From the NCBI RefSeq assembly GCF_006351965.1, contig NZ_CP040932.1:2108001-2172000 (forward strand): 64,000 nucleotides of DNA, given 5' to 3'. Source of the stretch: Oceanicola sp. D3. Lineage in GTDB: Bacteria; Pseudomonadota; Alphaproteobacteria; Rhodobacterales; Rhodobacteraceae. This document shows, piece after piece, positions 32,181-40,616 of this stretch (position 1 is the stretch's first letter; every line of letters starts with the position of its first letter). The position numbers and the translations under genes were made by a program. Under the pieces are notes generated by a model, which saw only the letters and a list, made by a program, of their open reading frames with translations, made no database searches and was not told where the DNA came from.

Positions 32181-34589
32181 TCAAGCGCGCAGGGCGGTGC
32201 CTTCCGGGTCGAAGAGCGGGGTTGTGGTGAGGCGCGCGGGGCGCATTTGCGAGAGGATTTCAATTTCGGCCCCTTGGCCCTCAACCGCGTATGCGCGGGG
32301 AATGAGGGCGAGGGCAACGGATTGGCGGGCGTGGTGGGAGTAGCCGCCGGAAGTGCAGAAGCCGACGACTTCGCCGTTGATCCAGACAGGTTCATAACCG
32401 TGAACATCGGCGTTGTCGGCCTCGACGAGGAAGGCGACGAGCTGGCGTGGGGGCGGGGTGGCGCGTTCGGATTCTGCGTGAGCTCTGCCGATGAAGTTGC
32501 TGTTTTTGTTGAAGGATATGAAACGGTCCAGCCCGGTTTCTGCCGGGGTGTAATCGGGGGAATATTCGCGCAGCCAGGAGCCGAAGAAGCGGTCCAGCCG
32601 CAGGGACATCATGGCGCGCATGCCGAAGGGGGTGATGTTGTGGGCTTGTCCGGCGGCCCAGAGGGTGTGCCAGAGGGCGCGTTGGTCCATGTGATCACAG
32701 TAGATCTCGTAGCCGAGGTCGCCGGTGTAGCTGACGCGCTGGACGGTGCAGGCGATCTGGCCGACGGTCATTTGCGCGACGCCGAGGAAAGGGAGTGCGG
32801 CAACATCGGCATCGGTGCAGGCTTGCAGGACCGCCCTTGAGTTTGGCCCCGCGAGTTGGAAGCCGGTGAGGCGGTCGGAGACGTTCTCGATGTTAATGCC
32901 TTCTTCAGCATGTTGCTCGAACCAGCGCTGGTGCATTGACTGTGCGCCGTAACTGGCTGTTAAGGCGTATGTTTCTGGCCCCAGGCAGGAGATGGTGAAA
33001 TCTCCGATGATGCGACCTTTGGGTGAGAGCATGGGGCTTAGGGCGAGTTTGCCCTCCTTGGGGATGCGGCCTGCCATGATCTTGTCGAGCCAATCGCGCG
33101 CCTTGGGGCCGGTGACGCGGAATTTGCCGAAGTTCTGAATTTCATTGATGCCGACGCTTTCGCGCACGGCGCGGACCTCGCGGCCGGTTGCTTCGAAGGC
33201 GTTGGAGCGGGTGAAACTTGGGGTTTCAAACCCCGGTTCATCGCCTTGTGCGAAGTAGTTTGGCACCTCCAGCCCGAACTGGTGGCCCCAGACTGCGCCC
33301 ATTTCGTTAAAAATGTCATACATAGCAGTTGTCCGGTGCGGACGGGCGGCGGGGCGTTCTTCGTTCGGGTAGCTGACGGAGAAGCGTTTTTGATAGAATT
33401 CAATGACTTTGGGGACGGTGTAGCCCGGGGTGACCCAGCTGCCGTAGCGGGCGACGTCGAGGCCGGTTACATCGCGCTCTGCTTCGCCTTCGATCATCCA
33501 TTGGGCGAGGGTCAGGCCCACGCCGCCGCCTTGGGAAAAGCCCGCCATGACGGCGCAGGCGGACCAGTAGTTGCGCAAGCCGGGGACGGGGCCGACGAGG
33601 GGGTTGCCATCGGGCGCAAAGGTGAAGGGGCCGTGGATGACGCGCTTGACGCCTGCGCGCTCGAGGACCGGGAAGCGGTGGTAGGCCATTTCGATGCTGT
33701 CGGAGACCTTGTCGAGGTTGTCGGGGAGCAATTCGTGGCCGAACTCCCACGGCGTGCCGTCAAGCGCCCAGGGCTCGCAGGGCTGCTCGTAAAAGCCGAT
33801 GCAGAGGCCGCGACCCTCTTGGCGGAAGTAGGATTCTCCAGCCGGGTCAAGCACATGGGGGAACTCTGTTTCGCGGTTCATGATCTCGGGGAGATCGTCG
33901 GTGACGAGGTATTGGTGGGCCATTGGCAGCAGCGGCAGGTAGACGCCCGCCATCGCGCCAACTTCGCGGGCCCAGAGGCCTGCGGCGTTGACGACATGCT
34001 CGGCATGGATGGTGCCCTTGTTGGTGATGACGTCCCAGGAGCCATCGGGGCGGGGCTGGAGATCTTCGACCTTGCAGTGGGTTTCGATTTCGGCACCGGC
34101 GAGCTTGGCGGCGCGGGCGTAGGCGTGGGTGGTGCCTGAGGGGTCGAGGTGGCCATCTAGGGGGTCGTAAAGGCCGCCTAGGATGCCATCGAGGTTCACC
34201 AACTCGGCCAGCTCGGCGATTTCATCCGGGGTGACGATGCGGGTATCGAGGCCCATGTAGCGGTGCTTGGCGCGCTCTGCTTTGAGCATGTCGAAGCGTT
34301 CCGGTGTCTCGGCCAAGGTGATGCCGCCAACGTGGTGGAGGCCGCAGGACATGCCGGTGATCTCCTCCAATTCCTTATACAAGCCAATGGTATAGCCTTG
34401 GAGGGCGGCCATGTTGGTGTCGGAGTTCATGGTGTGGAAGCCGCCTGCGGCGTGCCATGTGGAGCCGGAGGTGAGCTCGGAGCGCTCCAGCAGCATGACA
34501 TCGGACCAGCCCAGTTTGGTGAGGTGGTAGAGCACCGAGCAGCCGACGACGCCGCCGCCGATGACGCAGACGCGGGTGGTGGTTTTCAT
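32181..34589 (-). CDS. Dimethylglycine/sarcosine dehydrogenase-like flavoprotein with GcvT domain
   Basis: An 802-residue two-domain enzyme. The N-terminal DAO domain begins RVCVIGGGVVGCSVLYHL and contains GSTWHAAGG, where the His is the covalent FAD attachment site in relatives; the C-terminal half (about 430-800) is a GcvT/aminomethyltransferase fold that binds folate. Such enzymes demethylate dimethylglycine or sarcosine to make 5,10-methylenetetrahydrofolate. ATG 34589 has AGGAG upstream. It lies downstream of the liv operon, separated by 428 bases with repeats. Confidence 0.9.
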   Translation of the reverse strand: MKTTTRVCVIGGGVVGCSVLYHLTKLGWSDVMLLERSELTSGSTWHAAGGFHTMNSDTNMAALQGYTIGLYKELEEITGMSCGLHHVGGITLAETPERFDMLKAERAKHRYMGLDTRIVTPDEIAELAELVNLDGILGGLYDPLDGHLDPSGTTHAYARAAKLAGAEIETHCKVEDLQPRPDGSWDVITNKGTIHAEHVVNAAGLWAREVGAMAGVYLPLLPMAHQYLVTDDLPEIMNRETEFPHVLDPAGESYFRQEGRGLCIGFYEQPCEPWALDGTPWEFGHELLPDNLDKVSDSIEMAYHRFPVLERAGVKRVIHGPFTFAPDGNPLVGPVPGLRNYWSACAVMAGFSQGGGVGLTLAQWMIEGEAERDVTGLDVARYGSWVTPGYTVPKVIEFYQKRFSVSYPNEERPAARPHRTTAMYDIFNEMGAVWGHQFGLEVPNYFAQGDEPGFETPSFTRSNAFEATGREVRAVRESVGINEIQNFGKFRVTGPKARDWLDKIMAGRIPKEGKLALSPMLSPKGRIIGDFTISCLGPETYALTASYGAQSMHQRWFEQHAEEGINIENVSDRLTGFQLAGPNSRAVLQACTDADVAALPFLGVAQMTVGQIACTVQRVSYTGDLGYEIYCDHMDQRALWHTLWAAGQAHNITPFGMRAMMSLRLDRFFGSWLREYSPDYTPAETGLDRFISFNKNSNFIGRAHAESERATPPPRQLVAFLVEADNADVHGYEPVWINGEVVGFCTSGGYSHHARQSVALALIPRAYAVEGQGAEIEILSQMRPARLTTTPLFDPEGTALRA

Positions 34590-34738
34590 GGGCTCCGACT
34601 CCTTTGGCTGTTGGGTCGATGCTGTGGGCCGCACGCGGCGTGTGCTGGCCGTTTTGCGACAACAGGTGTCGGATTTGGGGTGCGTTCAGGCGGGTTAACG
34701 GGGGGAGGTGTTACCGGAAGGTTAAGGGGCAACACCTC

Positions 34739-34809
34739 ATGCACATCCCATGCACAACCTATGCATAGGAGAATTCTGGCCGCTTTGTGGGGGCAGCGAA
34801 GGTTAACGC
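34739..34809 (+). repeat. Three 11-bp phased ATGCAC repeats plus shared flank (copy B)
   Basis: ATGCACATCCC, ATGCACAACCT and ATGCATAGGAG run 34739-34771 with exact 11-base spacing. CGCTTTGTGGGG begins 19 bases after the third TGCA (34781-34792), as in copy A at 10985-11046, and GTTAACGC follows at 34802-34809. This copy lies upstream of the flavoenzyme gene (minus strand). Helical phasing suggests sites for a protein binding one face of the DNA. Confidence 0.65.
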
Positions 34810-34838
34810 AAGGTGCGAAGGCTGTGACTGCAGGCTTT

Positions 34839-35009
34839 GGAGATCCTCGGGTCGGGCCCGAGGATGACGTTGCGCAGGTGGCTGGGAGATCCTCGGGTCG
34901 GGCCCGAGGATGACGTTGCGCGGGTGGCTGGGAGATCCTCGGGTCGGGCCTGAGGATGACGTTGCGCAGGTAGCTGGGAGATCCTCGGGTCGGGTTCGAG
35001 GATGACGGC
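34839..35009 (+). repeat. Four tandem 46-bp units each with a 23-bp palindrome
   Basis: GAGATCCTCGGGTCGGG starts at 34840, 34886, 34932 and 34978, an exact 46-base period. Each unit holds ATCCTCGGG-TCGGG-CCCGAGGAT (9-base stem, 5-base loop) followed by GACGTTGCGC; copy 3 has one and copy 4 two changes in the right arm (CCTGAGGAT, TTCGAGGAT). Palindromes of this type are widespread REP-like elements in alphaproteobacteria. They end 9 bases short of the livM stop and could act as a 3' end for the liv mRNA. Confidence 0.85.
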
Positions 35010-35017
35010 ACGCGGGG

Positions 35018-36316
35018 TCAGCGCTCGGGGATCAGCCCGCGCGGGGAGAAGCGGAGCACCAGCAGGAGCACCACGCCCATGGTCAGCAACCGCATGTGCT
35101 GGGCGCTGTCGAGCAGGTGGGCCTTGAGCCAGCTTCCGTCGGGCATGGGCCATGTGATGGCTTCCATGAACAGGCGACCGAGCGGCTCGACCTGAATCCA
35201 CAGCCACCAGACAAGCAGCCCGCCGAGCAGCGCCCCGAGGTTGCTGCCTGAGCCGCCGACGATGACCATGACCCAGATGAGGAAGGTGAAACGCAGCGGT
35301 TGGTAGGTGCCGGGCACCAGCAGCCCATCGAGCGTGGTCATCATCGCGCCGGCCATGCCGCAGATGGCGGAGCCGAGGATGAAGACCTGAAGGTGACGGC
35401 GGGTGACATCCTTGCCCATCGCGCGGGCGGCGGTTTCGTTATCACGAATGGCGCGCATCATCCGGCCCCAGGGCGATTTGAGCGCCAGTTGCAGGGCGAT
35501 GATGATGAGGATGAGGACCGACGCGAAGAGGCAGCCGTAGAGCAGCTTGACGGTGAGGGTTGAGGCGGTTTCGACTGGCAGGTTTGCCGAGGCGGCCCAG
35601 CCTTGGAAGCTCTCGCTTTGTTGCAGGTCGATTTCATAGGGCACCGGGCGGGGGATGCCGTTGACGTTTTTGACGCCGCGCGCCAGCCAATCTTCGTTTT
35701 TCATCACGGCGATGATGATTTCGGCGATGCCGAGGGTGGCGATGGCGAGGTAATCGGAGCGCAGGCCGAGGGCGGTTTTGCCGACGATCCATGCGGCCCC
35801 GGCGGCGAGCAACCCGCCTGCGGGCCATGCGAAGATGACCGGCAGGCCGAGGCCGCCGAGGTAGCCGGTGGCGGCGGGGTTGATGGCCTCGACGGCATCG
35901 CGGGCCGGGTCGAAGGTGAGGCGGTAGAGCACGAAGCCGAGCAGCATCACCGCTGCGGTGGCCAGCAGGCGGGCACGGCCCGGGGGCATTCGGTTGAAGG
36001 TGAAGATGGCGGCGGCGACGGAGGCCGCGCCGAGGAGGAGGCCGCCATAGAGCCGCGCGCCGCCCGCCGCCCAGGCCTCGGGCACCGGGGGCATGGCGAT
36101 GAGCACCGAGGCCAGCCCGCCCAGCGCGACGAAACCCATGACGCCGACGTTGAAGAGCCCGGCAAAGCCCCATTGCATGTTGAGCCCCAGCGCCATGATT
36201 GCCGAGACGAGGCCCATGTTGAGGATGGTCAGCGTGGAGTTCCAGCTTTGGACAAAGCCGGTGCCGATGTAGAGCGCCGCGACGAGGGCGAAGAGGAGGG
36301 CGGGGGGCAGCTTCAT
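35018..36316 (-). CDS. livM: Branched-chain amino-acid type ABC permease LivM
   Basis: A 432-residue integral membrane protein with about ten hydrophobic segments; SAIMALGLNMQWGFAGLFNVGVMGFVALGG near the N-terminus and SPWGRMMRAIRDNETAARAMGKD in the EAA-like cytoplasmic loop are LivM hallmarks. It pairs with LivH to form the translocation pore. The start overlaps the livH stop by four bases (36313-36316). Last transporter gene of the unit. Confidence 0.93.
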   Translation of the reverse strand: MKLPPALLFALVAALYIGTGFVQSWNSTLTILNMGLVSAIMALGLNMQWGFAGLFNVGVMGFVALGGLASVLIAMPPVPEAWAAGGARLYGGLLLGAASVAAAIFTFNRMPPGRARLLATAAVMLLGFVLYRLTFDPARDAVEAINPAATGYLGGLGLPVIFAWPAGGLLAAGAAWIVGKTALGLRSDYLAIATLGIAEIIIAVMKNEDWLARGVKNVNGIPRPVPYEIDLQQSESFQGWAASANLPVETASTLTVKLLYGCLFASVLILIIIALQLALKSPWGRMMRAIRDNETAARAMGKDVTRRHLQVFILGSAICGMAGAMMTTLDGLLVPGTYQPLRFTFLIWVMVIVGGSGSNLGALLGGLLVWWLWIQVEPLGRLFMEAITWPMPDGSWLKAHLLDSAQHMRLLTMGVVLLLVLRFSPRGLIPER

Positions 36317-37323
36317 ACGGATTTTCCCTTGAAGAGGCCGGTGGGCTTTATCAGCAGGACGATGACCAGAATGGCGAAGCTGACGGCGAATTTATACTCG
36401 GTGGTCAGCAGTTGCAGCAGGCCGGAGGGCGCGAGCGCGTCGGGGAGGACGTAGGTGGCGACCTTCTTGAAGGCGTAGGTCACCGTGACTTCGGAGAAGG
36501 CGATGACGAAGCCGCCGGCGATGGCCCCGAGCGGGGAGCCGAGGCCGCCAACGATGGCGGCGGCGAAGATGGGCAGCAGCAGCTGGAAGTAGGTGAAGGG
36601 TTTGAACGACTTGTCGAGCCCGTAGAGCACGCCCGCGATGGTGGCCAGCGCGGCGACGATGATCCATGTGACGGCGACGACCTTTTCGGGGTTGATGCCC
36701 GAAAGAAGGGCGAGGTCTTCGTTGTCGGAAAACGCGCGCATCGACTTGCCGGTGCGGGTGCGGTTGAGGAACCAGAAGAGCAGCACCACGCAGATGGCGG
36801 CCACGATCATGGTGAGGGCTTGGGTGGAGCGCAGGGCGAGGCCCTCGGCCAGCCCGGTCATCTCTTTGAAGTCGCGGGCGGATATGACGAAGCGGGCGCC
36901 ATCGGCAAAGCGCTGGTCATCAACGCCGATGATGAAGCGGGTGAGGCCGTTGAGGATGAACATGACGCCGATGGAGACGATTACGAGGATCACCGGCGCG
37001 GCCTTTTGCCGTCGGTAGAAGCGATAAACGGCGCGGTCGGTGCCCAGCACCAGAAGCGCGGTGGCGGCGATGCCGAAGGGCAGCGCGAGCAGGGCGGTGG
37101 GCAGGATGCCGAGGGTGATGCCCATGCCCTGCAACGCCCATGTGACGAGGATGGTCATGGTGGTGCCGAAGGCCATCGTGTCGCCATGGGCGAAGTTGGA
37201 AAAACGCAGGATGCCGTAGATCAGCGTCACCCCGAGCGCGCCGAGCGCGAGTTGGCTGCCATAGGTGGCGGCTGGGATGATGACGAAGTTGAGCAGGGCC
37301 ACGAAGGCGTTGAGCAGGTCCAT
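36313..37323 (-). CDS. livH: Branched-chain amino-acid type ABC permease LivH
   Basis: A 336-residue permease with SQLALGALGVTLIYGILRFSNFAHGDTMAFG near the N-terminus, RAFSDNEDLALLSGINPEKV as the ATPase-contact loop, and GGLGSPLGAIAGGFVIAF. ATG 37323 (MDLLNAFVAL) is used; the frame extends upstream into the preceding gene. Its start and the stop of the upstream secreted-protein gene share a base (TGATG), so translation is coupled to that gene. Confidence 0.93.
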   Translation of the reverse strand: MDLLNAFVALLNFVIIPAATYGSQLALGALGVTLIYGILRFSNFAHGDTMAFGTTMTILVTWALQGMGITLGILPTALLALPFGIAATALLVLGTDRAVYRFYRRQKAAPVILVIVSIGVMFILNGLTRFIIGVDDQRFADGARFVISARDFKEMTGLAEGLALRSTQALTMIVAAICVVLLFWFLNRTRTGKSMRAFSDNEDLALLSGINPEKVVAVTWIIVAALATIAGVLYGLDKSFKPFTYFQLLLPIFAAAIVGGLGSPLGAIAGGFVIAFSEVTVTYAFKKVATYVLPDALAPSGLLQLLTTEYKFAVSFAILVIVLLIKPTGLFKGKSV

Positions 37324-37721
37324 CAGCCGGTAACCTCGCAGGTCATGATGTCGATCTCCGCATAGGTTTCGGGGTAGCGCTCGGTGGGCAGCCATTGGCG
37401 GATGCGCAGGGCCGAGGCCTCGCCGGTGAGCGACAGGGTGTGCAGGTGGCCATCGCCGGGCTGCCAGACCCAGGGGCCGGTGTGGGCGAGGCCGCGGGCC
37501 GGGGTCGCCTCGCCGTCGTTGAGCGCCACGGTCCAGTCGCCGGTGCCGTTTGCATCGGTGGCGGTCGGGGCGAGGGTAAAGACTTGGGTGCCGCCGAAGG
37601 GGTCGCAGGCCCCGGCCTCGTTGCAGCTGCGCTGGACCTCGCAGGTGAGGGTGAGGCGCGCGCCTTCGGCAAGGGCGGTGGTTGGCAGGGCCAGCGTGAA
37701 AAGAGCGAGGGCGCGGATCAT
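37323..37721 (-). CDS. Small exported CX5CX5C protein, member 1
   Basis: A 132-residue precursor with a signal peptide ending about ALAEG. The mature N-terminus has CEVQRSCNEAGAC, an exact Cys-x5-Cys-x5-Cys, and the fourth and last Cys is five residues from the end (MTCEVTG). The middle is beta-rich looking with GTGDWTVAL and TGPWVWQPGDG. No known domain recognised. It overlaps livH by one base and the next upstream member by four, so it is co-translated with the permease genes. Confidence 0.85.
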   Translation of the reverse strand: MIRALALFTLALPTTALAEGARLTLTCEVQRSCNEAGACDPFGGTQVFTLAPTATDANGTGDWTVALNDGEATPARGLAHTGPWVWQPGDGHLHTLSLTGEASALRIRQWLPTERYPETYAEIDIMTCEVTG

Positions 37722-38089
37722 GCCGGGGCCTCGCAGCTGCCAGTATAGCGGAAGTCGCCGGTGCCGCTGTCGAAAGAGATTTTCAGGACCACCCGGCCCT
37801 CTGGCGCGAGGGTTACAACCTCGCGGGCCGCGGCGATGCGCCGGGTGAGGGTGAGGCTGCCGTCATCGAGGGTTTCGAGCGTGGCGGGCGTTGGCTCGGC
37901 ATCGCCAACCGCATATTGGGGCGCGCTCGGGAGGCCGGTGATGTGCAGGATGTAATCGGCGTTTTCTTCGGTGCAGGCGGCGTCCATCGCGCAGGCGCTG
38001 GTGAGATGGCAGCGCAGCTCTGGTGCTGCAATGGCAGGCGCAGCAGCAAGGCCCAGCAAAACGGTGGTTGGGATCAGCGGGCGCTTCAC
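37718..38089 (-). CDS. Small exported CX5CX5C protein, member 2
   Basis: A 123-residue precursor; signal peptide ends about PAIAA. CHLTSACAMDAAC gives the Cys-x5-Cys-x5-Cys signature and the fourth Cys lies in YTGSCEAPA at the C-terminus. The core has LDDGSLTLTRRI and GRVVLKISFDSGTGDFRY, suggesting beta strands. Overlaps by four bases on both sides. Unrecognised family, paralogous to its neighbours by cysteine pattern and C-terminal G-x-C. Confidence 0.85.
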   Translation of the reverse strand: MKRPLIPTTVLLGLAAAPAIAAPELRCHLTSACAMDAACTEENADYILHITGLPSAPQYAVGDAEPTPATLETLDDGSLTLTRRIAAAREVVTLAPEGRVVLKISFDSGTGDFRYTGSCEAPA

Positions 38090-38493
38090 GGGGCGACCTT
38101 GCAGGTGCCGTGGAAGTTTTGGCTTTGGATGCCTTCCACCGAGTTGTGCATCGAGTAGCGGGTGATGCCGCGCTTGAAGATCGAGACGAGGTGGATGGAG
38201 TCATATTCCATCGCCGAGACGTAGCTGTGGCTGTCGCCCAGCGGGTCGCGGATTTGGCGGAGGGGGATGACCCGGGCAGAGGCCGCGCCACCGGTTTCCA
38301 TCTCCCATTGGTCGGGGCTTTCGGCGCCGGGGCGCGGGCGGATGTGGAGCGTGAGGCCGGAGGGCTGGCAGGAGCGCTCTTCGACGCAGTAGCGGGTGAA
38401 GCTGCACTCGTAGCCTACGGCGAGCGCCGGGAGCGGCGCGAGGAGGCTTGCGAGACCGGTCAGGCTCCGGATGATTGTGAGGCGTGCCGTCAT
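38086..38493 (-). CDS. Small exported CX5CX5C protein, member 3
   Basis: A 135-residue precursor with a signal peptide ending about PALAVG. CSFTRYCVEERSC is the Cys-x5-Cys-x5-Cys signature; the fourth Cys is in HGTCKVAP. ATG 38493 is chosen because it overlaps the preceding stop by four bases and starts the signal peptide; the open frame continues to 38685 without signal-like sequence. No known domain. Confidence 0.85.
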   Translation of the reverse strand: MTARLTIIRSLTGLASLLAPLPALAVGYECSFTRYCVEERSCQPSGLTLHIRPRPGAESPDQWEMETGGAASARVIPLRQIRDPLGDSHSYVSAMEYDSIHLVSIFKRGITRYSMHNSVEGIQSQNFHGTCKVAP

Positions 38494-38879
38494 TTTTTGC
38501 GCCTCCAGTCGCCGCAGCGGCCTGCGTAGCCTTTTACGTGATCTTTGGCGGCGGGGGGGCGCTTGTATTGAATGTCCCATTGGGCGTGGCCGGTGGGCCG
38601 GATGCGAAGCGTTTCGCGGGTTGTGGCGGTGTCGAAGGTGATCACGTCGATCCCGTTGGAGAGGGTTTGGCGATCTGCGCCCCACGAGCCGGAGCGGGTG
38701 ACGCGGACGCGGGCCTTGTGCCGTTCGGCATCAATCACGACCGAGCGGCGGATCTTGCGCGGTTGAGACTGGGTGTAGATTGCCAGCTCGAAGCGGCAGC
38801 GACGGTCTTCTGCGGCGGCGGCCTGACTGGCGGGCAGCAGCAGGGCGAGGATGAGGGCGGAGAAGGTGAGGCGCGTCAT
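38490..38879 (-). CDS. Small exported protein, divergent two-cysteine member 4
   Basis: A 129-residue precursor; signal peptide ends about SQAAAAED. Only two cysteines remain: the first in RRCRFELAIY, at the position of the first signature Cys, and the last in YAGRCGDWRRKK near the C-terminus. The two middle cysteines are absent together. The core TGHAQWDIQYKR and the basic tail differ from the other members. ATG 38879 overlaps the upstream stop by four bases. Confidence 0.8.
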   Translation of the reverse strand: MTRLTFSALILALLLPASQAAAAEDRRCRFELAIYTQSQPRKIRRSVVIDAERHKARVRVTRSGSWGADRQTLSNGIDVITFDTATTRETLRIRPTGHAQWDIQYKRPPAAKDHVKGYAGRCGDWRRKK

Positions 38880-39328
38880 GGCTGGCCCTCGCAGATGCCG
38901 GTGATGGAGTTGCCCGTGGGGCGTTGACCGGCGCGGTGGCTGGTGAGCACGAAGGCGCCGGAGCGGGAGAGGGTGAGCAGCAGGGTTGAGCCGCCTGCGC
39001 CTTCGGAGCCAGCAAAGCTGCGCGGGCCGATGGGAGAGAGAGACAGGGTGCGGCCCGGCCCGTTCCAGCCGGTATCGGTGCTGGGGCCGGTTTTGCCGGT
39101 GCGCTTGTCGATCAGCGATTGCAGCTGATCCTTCAGCTTTTCGCTCGGGCGGTTCCACGCAAGCGTGAGGCCGGAGCCTTGCCTCTCAAGCTGGAACAGG
39201 GGGATCGGGTCATCCTGATTGCAGGCGCCGGTGTTGCGGCATTCGATTGTACCGGTGCAGAGCGTAGCCGCCGCAGCGCTGAGCGGGCAAAGCGCGAGGG
39301 CGAGGGCGGCGAGAGCGGTGCGGCTCAT
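38876..39328 (-). CDS. Small exported CX5CX5C protein, member 5
   Basis: A 150-residue precursor, signal peptide ending about SAAAA. CTGTIECRNTGAC is the Cys-x5-Cys-x5-Cys signature and the final Cys is in ITGICEGQP. The middle is longer than in the other members, with a basic, possibly helical stretch (SEKLKDQLQSLIDKRTGK). ATG 39328 overlaps the stop of the 27-codon ORF (ATGA). No known domain recognised. Confidence 0.85.
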   Translation of the reverse strand: MSRTALAALALALCPLSAAAATLCTGTIECRNTGACNQDDPIPLFQLERQGSGLTLAWNRPSEKLKDQLQSLIDKRTGKTGPSTDTGWNGPGRTLSLSPIGPRSFAGSEGAGGSTLLLTLSRSGAFVLTSHRAGQRPTGNSITGICEGQP

Positions 39329-39408
39329 GATTGGGCCTCCAGATAGGTGACGAGGGCGGCGCGGCCTTGGCAGGTGGCCTGCGGGGGCAGGAGGGTTGGC
39401 GCGGGCAT
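39325..39408 (-). CDS. 27-residue ORF coupled at both ends
   Basis: ATG at 39408 overlaps the stop of the upstream gene as TGATG, and its TGA overlaps the next ATG as ATGA. It encodes 27 residues with Pro-rich start (MPAPTLLPPQ), one Cys (ATCQG) and TYLEAQS at the end; no signal peptide. It may serve only to carry ribosomes across, or be the remnant of a further family member. Confidence 0.4.
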   Translation of the reverse strand: MPAPTLLPPQATCQGRAALVTYLEAQS

Positions 39409-39803
39409 CAGAGTGCTCCCGTGCAGGGGCCTTCGGAGAGCAGGCCGAAGGGGGTGCCGAAGAGCTGGCCGTGAACAGAGAGGGTGAAGTGGCTCTCGTT
39501 GGTGAGGGTGAGCAGGGCCGCATCGCCTGCAGCGGAGGGGATGGCGGTGAAGACGCGCAGGGCCGCGTTGCTATGGGCGACCTCGGTAAAGACGATTTCG
39601 GGCGCGGTGGGCGGTTGCTCGGCTTCGGGCAGGGTGACGAAGGCCAGCGTGTCGCCCTGCAAGGAGAGGCGGAAGGGGCCTTCGTTGACCTCGGTTTCGC
39701 AGGTGCCCTCGACGGTGCAGGCGGTGCTGGGCAGGCACTCCAACGCGGCGGCCGCGGGAGAGGAAAGGAGCGTAATTGCAATGGCTTGGCGCAGCATCTT
39801 CAT
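39408..39803 (-). CDS. Small exported CX5CX5C protein, member 6
   Basis: A 131-residue precursor, signal peptide ending about PAAAA. CLPSTACTVEGTC is the Cys-x5-Cys-x5-Cys signature; the fourth Cys is in SEGPCTGAL. Two starts compete: ATG 39803 overlaps the livF stop (ATGA), while ATG 39797 two codons later has GGGAGG at ideal distance. Either way translation is tied to livF. No known domain. Confidence 0.85.
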   Translation of the reverse strand: MKMLRQAIAITLLSSPAAAALECLPSTACTVEGTCETEVNEGPFRLSLQGDTLAFVTLPEAEQPPTAPEIVFTEVAHSNAALRVFTAIPSAAGDAALLTLTNESHFTLSVHGQLFGTPFGLLSEGPCTGAL

Positions 39804-40615
39804 CCTCCCAGAAAGCTCTGGCGAACTTCCGGATCATTTAGCAGCTCTTGCCCGGTGCCGGTGTGGGCGTTGCGGCCCTGCACCAGCACGTAGCCCTTGT
39901 CGGCGATCTCCAGTGCTTGGCGCGCGTTCTGCTCGACCATCAGCACCGGCAGACCGGTGCGGGCGACTTCGATGATACGGTCGAAAAGTTCGTCCATCAC
40001 GATGGGCGAGACGCCAGCGGTGGGCTCGTCGAGCATGAGCACCTTGGGCTGGGTCATCAGGGCGCGGCCCACGGCGACCTGCTGGCGCTGGCCGCCGGAC
40101 AGCTCGCCTGCGGGTTGGCGGCGTTTGTCCTTGAGGATCGGGAAGAGCTCGTAGACCTGCTCCATCGTGCCGGTGATGTCATCCTCGCGGATGAAGGCGC
40201 CCATCTCGAGGTTTTCCTCCACCGTCATCGTGGTGAAGATGTTGTTGGTTTGCGGCACGAAGCCCATGCCGGCGCGGACGCGGGCTTGGGGCGTGAGGTC
40301 GGTGATGTCTTGCCCGTTCAGCCGGACGGAGCCCTTGTGGATGTTCAGCATGCCGAAGACGGCCTTCATCGCGGTGGATTTGCCCGCGCCGTTGGGGCCG
40401 ACGATCACGGCGATCTCGCCCGGATCGACGGCAATGGTGCAATCGTGCAGGATGTCGGGCCCGCTGCCGTAGCCGCCTGTCATGCAGTCGCCGATCAGGA
40501 AGGCATTGCCGCTGGTCACCGGTTCGCCGGTGCCGGGTGAGGCGGTGAGGGTGCCTGCGGGGCGCGGGTTGGTGATGGAGCGGTCGGCGTTGCCGCGGCT
40601 GGAATAGTCGGTCAT
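39800..40615 (-). CDS. livF: Branched-chain amino-acid type ABC ATPase LivF
   Basis: A 271-residue ATPase with Walker A VGPNGAGKSTAMKAVFG, Q-loop FVPQTNNIF, signature ELSGGQRQQVAVGRAL, Walker B VLMLDEPTAG and the LivF-typical EQNARQAL. ATG 40615 follows the upstream stop with one base between; the open frame continues into that gene. The first 40 residues before the ATP-binding fold are longer than usual. Confidence 0.92.
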   Translation of the reverse strand: MTDYSSRGNADRSITNPRPAGTLTASPGTGEPVTSGNAFLIGDCMTGGYGSGPDILHDCTIAVDPGEIAVIVGPNGAGKSTAMKAVFGMLNIHKGSVRLNGQDITDLTPQARVRAGMGFVPQTNNIFTTMTVEENLEMGAFIREDDITGTMEQVYELFPILKDKRRQPAGELSGGQRQQVAVGRALMTQPKVLMLDEPTAGVSPIVMDELFDRIIEVARTGLPVLMVEQNARQALEIADKGYVLVQGRNAHTGTGQELLNDPEVRQSFLGG

Positions 40616-40616
40616 G

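Noticed and set aside
34839-35009. Tandem repeats considered as a CRISPR array
   Set aside because: Units are contiguous with no variable spacers, the palindrome arms diverge, and there are no cas genes.
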